Positions 27,507-35,560 of a stretch of 64,000 nt of DNA are shown in pieces. Each line of letters begins with the position of its first letter. Within the stretch, counting starts at the first letter, position 1. Made by a program: the position numbers and the translations under genes. The notes under the pieces were generated by a model, which made no database searches, was not told the DNA's origin, and worked only from the letters and a program-made list of their open reading frames with translations. The DNA comes from Variovorax sp. Root411. GTDB lineage: Bacteria > Pseudomonadota > Gammaproteobacteria > Burkholderiales > Burkholderiaceae_C. The DNA is taken from assembly GCF_001425205.1 (NCBI RefSeq), contig NZ_LMDW01000001.1, forward strand, positions 1,117,928-1,181,927. Reading direction: 5' to 3'.

Positions 27507-28598
27507 TCAGCGCCCGGCCAGGAACTGCGTCATGCGGTGCAGTTCGTCGTCGAGCGCCGCGCGGAAGGCCGCGTCGCGTGGTTTCTTGCCGGCATAGCCG
27601 AAAGCCGGCTGCAGCCGGCCCTCGGGCGCCGTCACGTTGGCCCAGCCGATCACTCGGTCGTGATGCAGCATCGGCAGCGCGTAGTAGCCGAACTGGCGCT
27701 TGGGTGCCGGCGTGTAGGCCTCGAACTTGTACGTCCAGTCCCAGAGCAGCTCGAAGCGGCGGCGGTCCCACACGACGGGATCGAACGGCGCCAGCAGGCG
27801 CACCGCGTCGTCGGGGTCGTGCCGGCGCGAGACGGGGTTCTCGTCCGCGGGCCAGTACCACGTGGTGCCGTCGATGCGGCAGCTCGCGAGTTCTTCGCGG
27901 GCGATGCGCAGGGCCGCCTGCGTCTGCTGCGACAGGTGCGGCGCGCCATAGCCGAGCAGCCGCACGAGGTACGTCAGGCTCGCGGCCGGCAGCGGCGCGT
28001 ACTTGCGCACCACGAGTTCGATCAGCGCGGCGGCGCGTTGGGCGCGGCCGGCGGGGCTGTCGTCGGCGGGCTGGTGCGTCACGGCTTCGTAGACGCGCGT
28101 GCCGCTGTCGCGCCGCACCACGCGCAGCATGCCGCGATAGTGCATCTCGTCGAGCAGGTGCGTGGTCGCGTTGCTGGAACCGCCCCAGTAGTTCTTGATG
28201 CGGCCGTGCGCGAAGTGCTGCTCCACCTGGCGCGGGTGCACCGGGCCGTGTTCTCGCACGTAGGCGAGCACATCGGCTGCCTTGCGCCGCGTGTCGGCGT
28301 CCCATGCGCGCTTGGCTTCGCGCGGATGCATCAGCGCCAAGTGTTCGCGCGGCAGGAAGCCGTAGTTGACGAGGCAGTCTTCTTCCACCGCGAGACGGGT
28401 GTAGCGGCTTTCGAGATCGCCTGCGCGGTAGTCTTTCACGCGATGGCGCAGCGTGAGGTCTTGTGCGCGCGCCGGGGCGCGGATCGGATCGGCTTGCACG
28501 AAGCCGAGTTGGCGGATTGCGGAGGGCAGCGTCGTGGGCTTGAAGAGGGTGCGCGCTATTGCATAGCGGCGCAGGTCGTCGAGGGTCGGGGTGGCCAT
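27507..28598 (-). CDS. YcaQ-like winged-helix DNA glycosylase (HTH_42 family)
   Basis: 363 residues from MATPTLDDLRRYAI; longer in-frame starts run into the repeat region upstream and are not supported. The protein shows the three winged-helix layout of the HTH_42 superfamily (AlkZ/YcaQ). The catalytic motif after beta-strand 1 is VQAD within LGFVQADPIRAPARAQDL, matching the Q-x-D type of the YcaQ branch rather than the Q-x-Q type of AlkZ. Known members unhook interstrand crosslinks or excise bulky alkyl adducts. TGCAAT lies 6 nt before the ATG. Confidence 0.85.
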   Translation of the reverse strand: MATPTLDDLRRYAIARTLFKPTTLPSAIRQLGFVQADPIRAPARAQDLTLRHRVKDYRAGDLESRYTRLAVEEDCLVNYGFLPREHLALMHPREAKRAWDADTRRKAADVLAYVREHGPVHPRQVEQHFAHGRIKNYWGGSSNATTHLLDEMHYRGMLRVVRRDSGTRVYEAVTHQPADDSPAGRAQRAAALIELVVRKYAPLPAASLTYLVRLLGYGAPHLSQQTQAALRIAREELASCRIDGTTWYWPADENPVSRRHDPDDAVRLLAPFDPVVWDRRRFELLWDWTYKFEAYTPAPKRQFGYYALPMLHHDRVIGWANVTAPEGRLQPAFGYAGKKPRDAAFRAALDDELHRMTQFLAGR

Positions 28599-28650
28599 GG
28601 GCGAATTGCAGCACAGGTGGCTGCTGTTCAGGGGGCCGTTCAGGGCGCGC

Positions 28651-28736
28651 TCACGCCGCCGGGGTGCCTTGCTCCGCGAATGTCCCCCGCTTCGCTCCTC
28701 CTTTATTTCGCTGCGCAAGGCACCCCATCGGCGTGA
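28651..28736 (-). repeat. Stem-loop element, copy 1 (conserved 42-nt loop)
   Basis: TCACGCCG..GGGGTGCCTTGC (28651-28672) pairs with GCAAGGCACCCC..CGGCGTGA (28715-28736): 20 bp interrupted by one 2x2 internal loop. The enclosed 42 nt (28673-28714), read on the minus strand, differ from the loop of copy 2 at a single base. The stems of the two copies are unrelated in sequence. The loop contains AAAGGAGGAGCGAAGCGGGG. The element lies in the 300-bp gap between two minus-strand genes. What it does is unknown. Confidence 0.8.
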
Positions 28737-28783
28737 TCGATCAGCAGAGCGGTTGAACCGCCGACGCAAGCAGAGCGTTCACT

Positions 28784-28875
28784 GTGCACAGGGCATCGGG
28801 TGCTCCCCGCAGCGAAATAAAGGAGGAGCGAAGCGGGGGACATTCGCGCAGGGGAGTACCCGGTGGCCTGTGCAC
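28784..28875 (+). repeat. Stem-loop element, copy 2 (conserved 42-nt loop), opposite orientation
   Basis: The 25-nt arms 28784-28808 and 28851-28875 (GTGCACAGG.. with ..CCTGTGCAC) pair with one mismatch and two G-U wobbles, enclosing loop 28809-28850. The loop equals that of copy 1 in 41 of 42 positions, in inverted orientation, 47 bp away. Because the arms are kept complementary while their sequence differs from copy 1, the folded form seems to be what is conserved. Confidence 0.8.
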
Positions 28876-28898
28876 GCGCCCCGAAACTGAACCTGCGT

Positions 28899-29777
28899 CT
28901 AGACGGCCTCCTTGTGTCGCTCAATACAGACGTCCAATGTCTCCGCACCGGCCCGTTGCCACCAGTCGAGGTTCGAGAAGATCTCGACCTCGCTGAACCC
29001 CGCGAAGCCCGCATCCTCGACCCAGCCGCGAATCTTCTTCAGCTCGACCACGCCGTCACCCATCATCCCGCGGTCGGAGAGCAGATCGCGCGTGGGCGTG
29101 AGCCAGTCGCAGACGTGGTAGGCCAGCAAGCGTTCGCGGCCGGCGCGGGCGATCTGCTGCTGCAGCTTCGGGTCCCACCACACGTGGTAGATGTCGAGCG
29201 CCACGCCGAGCATGCCGCTCTTGCCCGCGTCGAGTTCGTCGCAGAGGTCGAGCGCGTGTTCGAGCGTATTGATACACGCGCGATCGGCTGCCTGCATCGG
29301 GTGCAGGGGCTCGATGGCGAGCGGCATGCCGACCTCGCGGGCATATTCGAGCGATGCGGCGATGCCGTCGCGTACTTCGCCGCGCGCACGGCCGATGTCC
29401 TTGTAAGCGGCCTTGCCTTCGAACGCACCTGGCAGCGCGCCGACCACGAGCACGAGGCAGGGGGCATCGAGCGTCTTCGCCTCGTCGATGGCCCGGCGGT
29501 TGTCGTCGAGCGCGGCCTTCAGGCCAGCGGCGTCGGGAGCGGGGAAGAAGCCACCGCGGCAATAGCCCGACAGGCCGATGCCGTGCGTCTTCAGCTGCCT
29601 GGCCACCTTGTCGAGCCCGACGGTCGCCACCTGGTCGCGCCAGGGGCTGATGGCGCGGATGCCGCGTTCGGCGCACTGGTCGATGATGCGGTCGAGCGGC
29701 ACCTCGGAGCCCGATTGCTTGCGGATCGTCGCGGTGTTGATCGACAGCCAGTCGTGGTTCTGCGAGAAATCGCGCAT
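28899..29777 (-). CDS. Sugar phosphate isomerase/epimerase (xylose isomerase-like TIM barrel)
   Basis: 292 residues starting MRDFSQNHDWLSINTAT. The AP-endonuclease-2/xylose isomerase TIM barrel is recognisable from GLSGYCRGGFFPAPD, CLVLVVGALPG, MPLAIEPLHPMQAADRACI (metal Glu), LGVALDIYHVWWDPKL (metal Asp and His), YHVCDWLTPTRDLLSDRGMM and GFSEVEIFS (last metal Glu). It is the last gene of the minus-strand cluster, 6 bp after the DUF993 gene. Such proteins isomerise or epimerise ketoses or inositol derivatives, or cleave oxo-acids; the substrate here is unknown. Confidence 0.85.
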   Translation of the reverse strand: MRDFSQNHDWLSINTATIRKQSGSEVPLDRIIDQCAERGIRAISPWRDQVATVGLDKVARQLKTHGIGLSGYCRGGFFPAPDAAGLKAALDDNRRAIDEAKTLDAPCLVLVVGALPGAFEGKAAYKDIGRARGEVRDGIAASLEYAREVGMPLAIEPLHPMQAADRACINTLEHALDLCDELDAGKSGMLGVALDIYHVWWDPKLQQQIARAGRERLLAYHVCDWLTPTRDLLSDRGMMGDGVVELKKIRGWVEDAGFAGFSEVEIFSNLDWWQRAGAETLDVCIERHKEAV

Positions 29778-29783
29778 GTTGCT

Positions 29784-30971
29784 TCAACCTTCCACGCCGT
29801 GCAGGGCCAGCAGTGTCTTCATGCGCCGAACGGCCAGCTCGGGCTGCTCCAGCAGGTTCGCCGCATCGGCCAGCCGGAACAGTTCGGCAAAGTGCGGGAG
29901 CGAACGCGTGCTCTGCTGGCCGCCTACCATCGTGAAGTGTTTCTGGTGGCCGTTGAGCCACGCCATGAACACCACGCCGGTCTTGTAGAAGCGCGTGGGC
30001 GCCGCGAAGATGTGGCGCGACAGCGGGACCGTGGGGCCGAGGATGGCGTGGAACTTCGCGGTGTGGCCCTGAGCGAGCGCGCCGAGCGCGGCGCTGGCGG
30101 CCGGTGCGATGGCGTCGAAGATTCCGAGCAGCGCATCGCTCTTGCCGTGCGTGGGCTCGTCACCGAAGCCGTCGCCTGCGATCAGCTCGGCGTAGTTGAA
30201 GTCGTCGCCCGTGTACATGCGAACACCGGCTGGCAGCCGTCGGCGCATCGCGATTTCCTTGTCTTTGTCGAGCAGCGAAATCTTGATGCCGTCGACCTTG
30301 TCCGGATGCGCCGCGATGATGCCCACGGCGGTGTCCATTGCCGCGTCGATATCCTTCGTGCCCCAATAGCCGGCCAGCGCCGGGTCGAACATGTCGCCGA
30401 GCCAGTGCAGCACCACCGGCTGCTTTGCCTGACGCAGGATGCGGTCGTACACGCGCTCGTAGTCGGCGGGGCTATTGGCAACGCGGGCCAGCGCGCGGCT
30501 GGCCATCACGATCAGCTTGCCGCCGAGCGCCTCTATGGCGGCCATCTGCTCTTCGTAGCCGCGGATCACGTCGTCCACGCTCTTCACGTCGTCGATGTTG
30601 AGGTGATCGGTGCCGCAGCCCGAGGCCACCAGCGCACCCGGCACGTCTCGGGCCGCATCGAGCGAGCGGCGGATCAGCTCGAGCGAGGTAGGCCAGTCCA
30701 GGCCCATGCCGCGCTGCGCGGTGTCCATGGCCTCGGCCACGCCAAGACCCAGCGAGAACAGGTGGCGGCGGTAGGCGATGGTGGTGTCCCAGTCGACCGC
30801 CGATTGCAGCCACGGGTCGATGGCCGCGAGCGGGTCGGCGACGACGTGCGCGGCCGAGTAGGCGATGCGGTTGAACTTGACGCCCGCATCGGGCTTTACC
30901 GGTGCGGTGCCGCGCAGGGCATAGGGCGCGAGCGCGCCGCTCGCAGTGGGAAGAGTCAGCGCAAGAGCCAT
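29784..30971 (-). CDS. DUF993 (dihydrodipicolinate-synthase-like TIM barrel) protein
   Basis: 395 residues. It matches the DUF993 family pattern: ESAAH-like start region FNRIAYSAAHVVADPLA, WDTTIAYRRHLFSLGLGVAEAMDTAQRG broken into two motifs, the loop VASGCGTDHL, LHWLGDMFDPALAGYWG and the lysine-bearing VDGIKISLLD, reminiscent of the Schiff-base lysine of aldolases in the DapA superfamily. GDDFNYAELI and THGKSDALLGIFD follow. The family has no well-established reaction that I can name. It sits between Gfo/Idh and isomerase genes, so an aldol-type cleavage of an oxidised sugar is a reasonable guess only. Confidence 0.82.
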   Translation of the reverse strand: MALALTLPTASGALAPYALRGTAPVKPDAGVKFNRIAYSAAHVVADPLAAIDPWLQSAVDWDTTIAYRRHLFSLGLGVAEAMDTAQRGMGLDWPTSLELIRRSLDAARDVPGALVASGCGTDHLNIDDVKSVDDVIRGYEEQMAAIEALGGKLIVMASRALARVANSPADYERVYDRILRQAKQPVVLHWLGDMFDPALAGYWGTKDIDAAMDTAVGIIAAHPDKVDGIKISLLDKDKEIAMRRRLPAGVRMYTGDDFNYAELIAGDGFGDEPTHGKSDALLGIFDAIAPAASAALGALAQGHTAKFHAILGPTVPLSRHIFAAPTRFYKTGVVFMAWLNGHQKHFTMVGGQQSTRSLPHFAELFRLADAANLLEQPELAVRRMKTLLALHGVEG

Positions 30972-30981
30972 GTCGCGAACC

Positions 30982-32145
30982 TCAGACCTTCAGCGCGGGC
31001 ACGTCGACCCAGCGGCGGTCCTTCCACGACGCGAGCGCGGCCTCGACCAGCTGCACGCCCTTGGCGCCTTCGGGCAGCGTCCACTTGTAGGGCTCGTTCT
31101 CGACCACGTGGCGAATGAAGTGCTCCCACTGGATCTTGAAGCCGTTGTCGTAGACCTGCGAGTCCGGAATCTCCTGCCACTGGTCGAAGAAATTCATCAT
31201 CTGCTTTTCGTCGGGGTTCCACACCGGGCGCGGCGTGGCCACGCGCGACTGGGCGCGGCAGCTCGACAGGCCCGCCACGGCGGAGCCATCGGTGCCGTCG
31301 ACATGGAAGGTCACGAGGTCGTCGCGGCGCACGCGCGTCGCCCAGCTCATGTTGATTTGCGCGATCACCGGCTCGCCGTTGTGGCCCGTGAGTTCGCAGG
31401 TGGCATAGGCCGCATCGTCGGCGGTGGCCTCGTAGGGCTGACCGGCTTCGTCCCAGCGCTTGGGAATGTGAGTGGCGCCTATGCACGACACAGCTTTCAC
31501 TTCGCCGAACAGGTTGTCCAGCACGTAGCGCCAGTGGCACATCATGTCCAGGATCATGCCGCCGCCGTCTTCCTTGCGGTAGTTCCAGCTCGGGCGCTGG
31601 ATGGGCTGCAGGTCGCCCTCGAACACCCAGTAGCCGAACTCCAGGCGCACGCTGAGCATGCGGCCGAAGAAGCCCGCGCGGCGCAGCATGTCGAGCTTGC
31701 GCAGGCCCGGGAGAAAGAGCTTGTCCTGCACCGCGCCATGCTTCAGGCCGGAGCCTTCTGCCAGGCGCGCGATCTCGACGGCTTCGTTCAGGTTGGTGGC
31801 GATCGGCTTTTCGCAGTACACGTGCTTGCCGGCGCGGATGGCCTTGGCCAGCAGCGTGGGGCGCATCTGCGTGGTGCCGGCGTCGAAGAAGATGGTGTCG
31901 TCCTTGTTCTCCAGCGCCTTGTCGAGGTCGGTGCCCCAGCGCGCGATGTGGTGGGCCTTGGCGAGCGCTTCCATCTTCTCGGCGTTGCGGCCGATGAGGA
32001 TCGGATCGGGCATCACCTTGTCGCCGTTCGACAGCGTCACGCCGCCTTGCGCGCGAATGGCGCAGATCGAGCGGATCAGGTGCTGGTTCATGCCCATGCG
32101 GCCGGTGACGCCGTGCATGATGATTCCTAGACGTTGGGTGGCCAT
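30982..32145 (-). CDS. Gfo/Idh/MocA-family oxidoreductase
   Basis: 387 residues with an AAGGA ribosome binding site. The NAD(P) site near the N-terminus is atypical (LGIIMHGVTGRMGMNQHL, a G-x-x-G-x-x-G form). The family motif for sugar oxidoreductases appears as GKHVYCEKPIATNLNEAVEI, with the EKP lysine. The C-terminal half holds the substrate domain with HFIRHVVENEPYKWTL. Known relatives oxidise inositols, sugars or sugar acids. In the cluster it lies between the enolase-superfamily gene and the DUF993 gene. Confidence 0.87.
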   Translation of the reverse strand: MATQRLGIIMHGVTGRMGMNQHLIRSICAIRAQGGVTLSNGDKVMPDPILIGRNAEKMEALAKAHHIARWGTDLDKALENKDDTIFFDAGTTQMRPTLLAKAIRAGKHVYCEKPIATNLNEAVEIARLAEGSGLKHGAVQDKLFLPGLRKLDMLRRAGFFGRMLSVRLEFGYWVFEGDLQPIQRPSWNYRKEDGGGMILDMMCHWRYVLDNLFGEVKAVSCIGATHIPKRWDEAGQPYEATADDAAYATCELTGHNGEPVIAQINMSWATRVRRDDLVTFHVDGTDGSAVAGLSSCRAQSRVATPRPVWNPDEKQMMNFFDQWQEIPDSQVYDNGFKIQWEHFIRHVVENEPYKWTLPEGAKGVQLVEAALASWKDRRWVDVPALKV

Positions 32146-32175
32146 CGTTTTGTTCCTTGGGATACGGGAGGGGCT

Positions 32176-33606
32176 TCAGTAGACGGAACGCATGGCGTCC
32201 CACGAGATGCCGGCGCCGGGTCTGCCGGTGGCAAAACCGGGTGTGGAGGCGAGCGACGACACGTTGAGCTGTCCGTCGCGGATGGCGAGGCGCACGGCGC
32301 TGTCGCTGGTTTCGTACAGGCCGGGGTGCAGCTTCTGCAAAGACTGCTGCTCCGCCTCGGGCACGGCCGCGAGGCCGTTGACGTAGTGGTGGCCGTTGCG
32401 CTCGACGTGCGAGAGGCCGAGCCAGCCGACGAGTGCAAGGTCTTGCTGCACGCCAACGCCGGCCTGCATGGTGAGGTCTTCGCCGGAAAGAAAATAGCGT
32501 GAGCTTTTTTCCGCCGCGTTCCAGTGCACGCAGCGTGCCGCATTGACCACTGACTTGTAGAAGCCTTTGCAGCTCTTGCTCGACACGCCGGTGTAGCCAA
32601 GCGCGCGGGCCCGCACGAAGGCGTCGAGCGTGCCGTCTGATTCGTCGATGAGCAATGGAATGCGCTTGCCGAGCGCGGACACGTCGCGCTGCAGCGCCGC
32701 GTCGCGGCGGATCGGCTGCTCGACGAAGACGGTCTTTTGCGCGAGCTCCCAGAGCACGGGCGTGGACAGCATGCGGTCGAGGAAGATGGCGAACGCATCG
32801 GCGTCGGCGTACTGCTCGTTGCCATCGAGCGTCACGAGCAGGGCATGGCCATCGATGACGCGGGCGATGCGTTCGAGGCGTGCAATGTCCTGCGCGATGT
32901 CGCCGCACAGCTTGAGCTTGAAGTGCGTGAGGCCGTAGCGGCGAACGGCGGCTTCGAGCGTCGTCGGAAGGCCGTCGGCGGGGGCGCCAGGCAGGGCGTC
33001 GTAGTCGTCGATGGCATCGGCGAGGCCCACCGTGTGGCGCGCCGCGATGCGCGTGCGCGGCGACTGCTTCGCCAGGAAGGCTGGCATGTCGAAGCCGGCG
33101 AGGTCATCGGCCAGGCCGCTGCCTGCGACGTCGATGCCGCAGAGGTTGCCGCTCATGGCCGTCGCGAAGCTCGCGCCGCTGTGCAGGCACAGCGCGTCGA
33201 GCAGTGCGCGATCGATCAGCGCCGGGCCGTAGCTGGCCACCAGAGGTCGCAGGCCCTTGGCCTTGGCGAGTGACTGCAGCGCCTCGTAGTTGGAGGCGAA
33301 GTGCGTCCACGCGGTCTGCGCGTCGGGCTCGGCGATATAGGCCTCGCGCGCATCGCGCAACGCGAAGCGCAATTGCTCGAAGTTCTGTTCATTGGTGAGC
33401 GTCGGGTTCTTGTCGAACCACTTGGGCACCATCATCTCGGCGGCACAGCCCTCGGCCGTGCGGCCATTCGAAAAGCGGATGCGGGCTTTCACATAAACCT
33501 GCGGGCAAGCCGTGACGGTGGCCGCACCGAAGCGGAACGGCAGCCGCAGCGTCACGTCGCGCTCGGCGAAGTGGATCTCTTCGATGTGAAAGCGGATTGC
33601 ATCCAT
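32176..33606 (-). CDS. Enolase-superfamily enzyme (muconate-lactonizing/mandelate racemase-like)
   Basis: 476 residues, longer than the usual 350-400. The capping domain is N-terminal; the barrel carries the K-x-K lysines in THFKLKLCGD, metal ligands in LVTLDGNEQY, VFVEQPIRRD and LLIDESDG, and the second acid/base lysine in GVSSKSCKGFYKS, which is the MLE-subgroup arrangement of two opposing lysines. Such enzymes abstract a proton alpha to a carboxylate (racemase, epimerase, dehydratase or cycloisomerase). It follows the ABC transporter genes directly (11 bp) in the same direction. Confidence 0.87.
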   Translation of the reverse strand: MDAIRFHIEEIHFAERDVTLRLPFRFGAATVTACPQVYVKARIRFSNGRTAEGCAAEMMVPKWFDKNPTLTNEQNFEQLRFALRDAREAYIAEPDAQTAWTHFASNYEALQSLAKAKGLRPLVASYGPALIDRALLDALCLHSGASFATAMSGNLCGIDVAGSGLADDLAGFDMPAFLAKQSPRTRIAARHTVGLADAIDDYDALPGAPADGLPTTLEAAVRRYGLTHFKLKLCGDIAQDIARLERIARVIDGHALLVTLDGNEQYADADAFAIFLDRMLSTPVLWELAQKTVFVEQPIRRDAALQRDVSALGKRIPLLIDESDGTLDAFVRARALGYTGVSSKSCKGFYKSVVNAARCVHWNAAEKSSRYFLSGEDLTMQAGVGVQQDLALVGWLGLSHVERNGHHYVNGLAAVPEAEQQSLQKLHPGLYETSDSAVRLAIRDGQLNVSSLASTPGFATGRPGAGISWDAMRSVY

Positions 33607-33617
33607 GGCCGGTGCCT

Positions 33618-34397
33618 TCAGTGGTCCAGGATGCCTTGCGAGAAGAAATGCGCGCGCACAATCTTCGTGTACGCGCCGAACTCTGCCGAGCCCATCATGT
33701 CGAGCGTGCGGGGGCGCGGCAGGTCGATGTCGTACACAGCGGCGATCGAACCTGGCCGCTCGCTCATCACGATCACGCGGTCCGACAGAAAGATCGCCTC
33801 GGGAATGCTGTGGGTGATCAGCATCACCGTCTTCTTCGATGCCATCCAGATGCGCTGCAGCTCGAGGTTCATCTTCTCGCGCGTCATCGCGTCGAGCGCG
33901 CCGAAGGGCTCGTCCATCAGCAGCACCGACGGGTCGTGCAGCAGCGCGCGGCAGATCGAGGCGCGTTGCTGCATGCCGCCCGAGAGCTGCCAGGGGTACT
34001 TGCCCTCGAAGCCCTTGAGGCCGGCCATCTCCATCAGCTCGCGTGCGCGGGCCTGCGATGACGCCCTGGGCAGGTGGCGCATCTCGGCCTGCAGCAGGAT
34101 GTTGTCTTCCACGCTGCGCCAGGGCAGCAGCACCGCGCTCTGGAATACGATGCCCACGTCCTTCTGCGGACCCTTGATCGGCTTGCCCGCCAGCGTGAGC
34201 TCGCCGCCGCTGATGGGCAGCAGGCCCGCCACCATCTTCAGCAGCGTGCTCTTGCCGCAGCCCGAGGGGCCGACGACGGAGACAAACTCGCCTTCCTTGA
34301 CGGAGAAGGCTAGAGGCCTGAGCGACTCGACGGGGCCATCCTTGCTTTGGTAGGTCTTCGAGACGCCTCGCGCTTCGATCAGGATATCAGTGGGCAT
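33618..34397 (-). CDS. ABC transporter ATP-binding protein, nitrate/taurine/sulfonate type
   Basis: 259 residues from MPTDILIEARGVSKTYQ. Walker A VGPSGCGKSTLLKMV, Q-loop IVFQSAVLLPW, signature LSGGMQQRASICRAL, Walker B VLLMDEPFGALD and the switch VMLITHSIPEA are all intact. This is the SsuB/TauB/ThiZ-like group. A frame that extends 33 residues further upstream reads through the repeat element at 34431-34515 and should not be annotated as protein. The cognate receptor and permease are encoded immediately upstream. Confidence 0.93.
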   Translation of the reverse strand: MPTDILIEARGVSKTYQSKDGPVESLRPLAFSVKEGEFVSVVGPSGCGKSTLLKMVAGLLPISGGELTLAGKPIKGPQKDVGIVFQSAVLLPWRSVEDNILLQAEMRHLPRASSQARARELMEMAGLKGFEGKYPWQLSGGMQQRASICRALLHDPSVLLMDEPFGALDAMTREKMNLELQRIWMASKKTVMLITHSIPEAIFLSDRVIVMSERPGSIAAVYDIDLPRPRTLDMMGSAEFGAYTKIVRAHFFSQGILDH

Positions 34398-34430
34398 CGA
34401 GCTTTGCGTTTTCGGGGAACACCGCGGGAC

Positions 34431-34515
34431 CGGCTTTGCAGGGCCGCAGGTGCTGCCCCCGGTAGGGGTAGGCGAAGCGACACGAAGTGCGCGCAACCTG
34501 GGGGCGAGCCAATCA
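34431..34515. repeat. Structured intergenic repeat-like element
   Basis: The stretch between the ATPase and the receptor gene is rich in small inverted repeats: CAGGT/ACCTG outer arms, CCCC-GGTA-GGGG, and GCGACAC-GAA-GTGCGC. Together they could fold into a three-arm structure. From memory, similar sequence recurs between genes in Comamonadaceae genomes, but this could not be checked here. It overlaps the last codons of the receptor gene. Confidence 0.5.
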
Positions 34516-35520
34516 GGGCAAGAAATCCAGCGTCACGTAGTCCTCGGGCTTGCCGCGCGTCGACGGGTCCATGCCGCCGTACTGCACCAGCAGGTCGAGC
34601 GAGTCGTTCACGTTTTTCATCGCCACGCGGAACGGGCGCTGGTTGGCCGTTTCCTTCGTGTGATAGAGCGCCACGCTCTGCTTCATGCCTACGATCAGCG
34701 TGTCGCGCACGCCAGCTTTAGGGTTGGCCTTGAGCATCGCATCGACCGCGGCCTCGGGGCTCTTCTCGGCGGCTTCGGCGGCCTTGGTCGAGGCGCGCAT
34801 GAAGCGCTTCACGAGGTCGGGGTTCTCCGTCAGCAGGTTCTTGTTGGCGATGATCCCGGAGCTGATCTGGTTCACGCCCGAGTCGGCGAAGCGGATCGGC
34901 GTCACAGGCTTGCCAGTGGCGTCCTGCAGCTTGATCGCCTGATCCATCACATAGCCCAGCAGCAGGTCGGCTTGGCCGCTGGTCACTGCATTGAGCTTGG
35001 TCTGGGCATCGCCCGAGACGATCTTCACCTGGTCCGGCGAGATGTTGTTGACCTTGAGGAACAGCGGCCACATCTGCGACATCGAGTCGCCGGGCGTGAC
35101 GGCCACGGTCTTGCCGACGATGTCCTTCGGCGCCCTGACGTTCTTCTCGGTGAAGCCCATGACCGACATCGGGCTCACCTGGAACAGCACGCCGGTCGAC
35201 TTCAGCGGCGCGCCCTTGGCGGCGGCCTTGATCATGGTCGTGACGTCGATGTAGCCGAAGGTGGCCGACTTGGCGGCCACCGCTTGCGCGGTGACGGCGG
35301 AGCCGCGGCCTTCCTGGATGTCGAGGTCGATACCCTCGTCGGCGTAGAAGCCCTTTTCCTTGCCGAGGAAGAAGGGCGCGTGCTCGCTGTACAGGTACCA
35401 GTTGAGCATCAGCGTGACCTTGTCCTTGGGCTTGTCGACCTGGGCATGGGCGGGTGCGATGGCAAACGTGGCCAGTGCGGTCACAGCGACGGCAAGCATC
35501 GAGGGAAGCAGTTTCTTCAT
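34513..35520 (-). CDS. ABC transporter substrate-binding protein (NMT1/THI5-like, SsuA type)
   Basis: 335 residues with a cleaved signal peptide ending ..APAHAQ. The mature protein begins VTLMLNWYLYSEHAPFFLGK, the typical NMT1/THI5 opening, and continues with FYADEGIDLDIQEGRGSAVT and AVTPGDSMSQMWPLFLK. Family members bind sulfonates, pyrimidines, riboflavin precursors or aromatic acids in the periplasm. Its permease and ATPase genes flank it on the same strand. The ligand is presumably the substrate of the downstream catabolic genes. Confidence 0.92.
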   Translation of the reverse strand: MKKLLPSMLAVAVTALATFAIAPAHAQVDKPKDKVTLMLNWYLYSEHAPFFLGKEKGFYADEGIDLDIQEGRGSAVTAQAVAAKSATFGYIDVTTMIKAAAKGAPLKSTGVLFQVSPMSVMGFTEKNVRAPKDIVGKTVAVTPGDSMSQMWPLFLKVNNISPDQVKIVSGDAQTKLNAVTSGQADLLLGYVMDQAIKLQDATGKPVTPIRFADSGVNQISSGIIANKNLLTENPDLVKRFMRASTKAAEAAEKSPEAAVDAMLKANPKAGVRDTLIVGMKQSVALYHTKETANQRPFRVAMKNVNDSLDLLVQYGGMDPSTRGKPEDYVTLDFLP

Positions 35521-35560
35521 GGCGTTGTCTCCGGAAGTTTTGTAGATGTGACGAAGGAAC

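Noticed and set aside
28598..28769. Longer N-terminus for the YcaQ-like protein
   Set aside because: The extra codons read through stem-loop copy 1 and are not homologous to the family; the ATG at 28598 gives the normal start.
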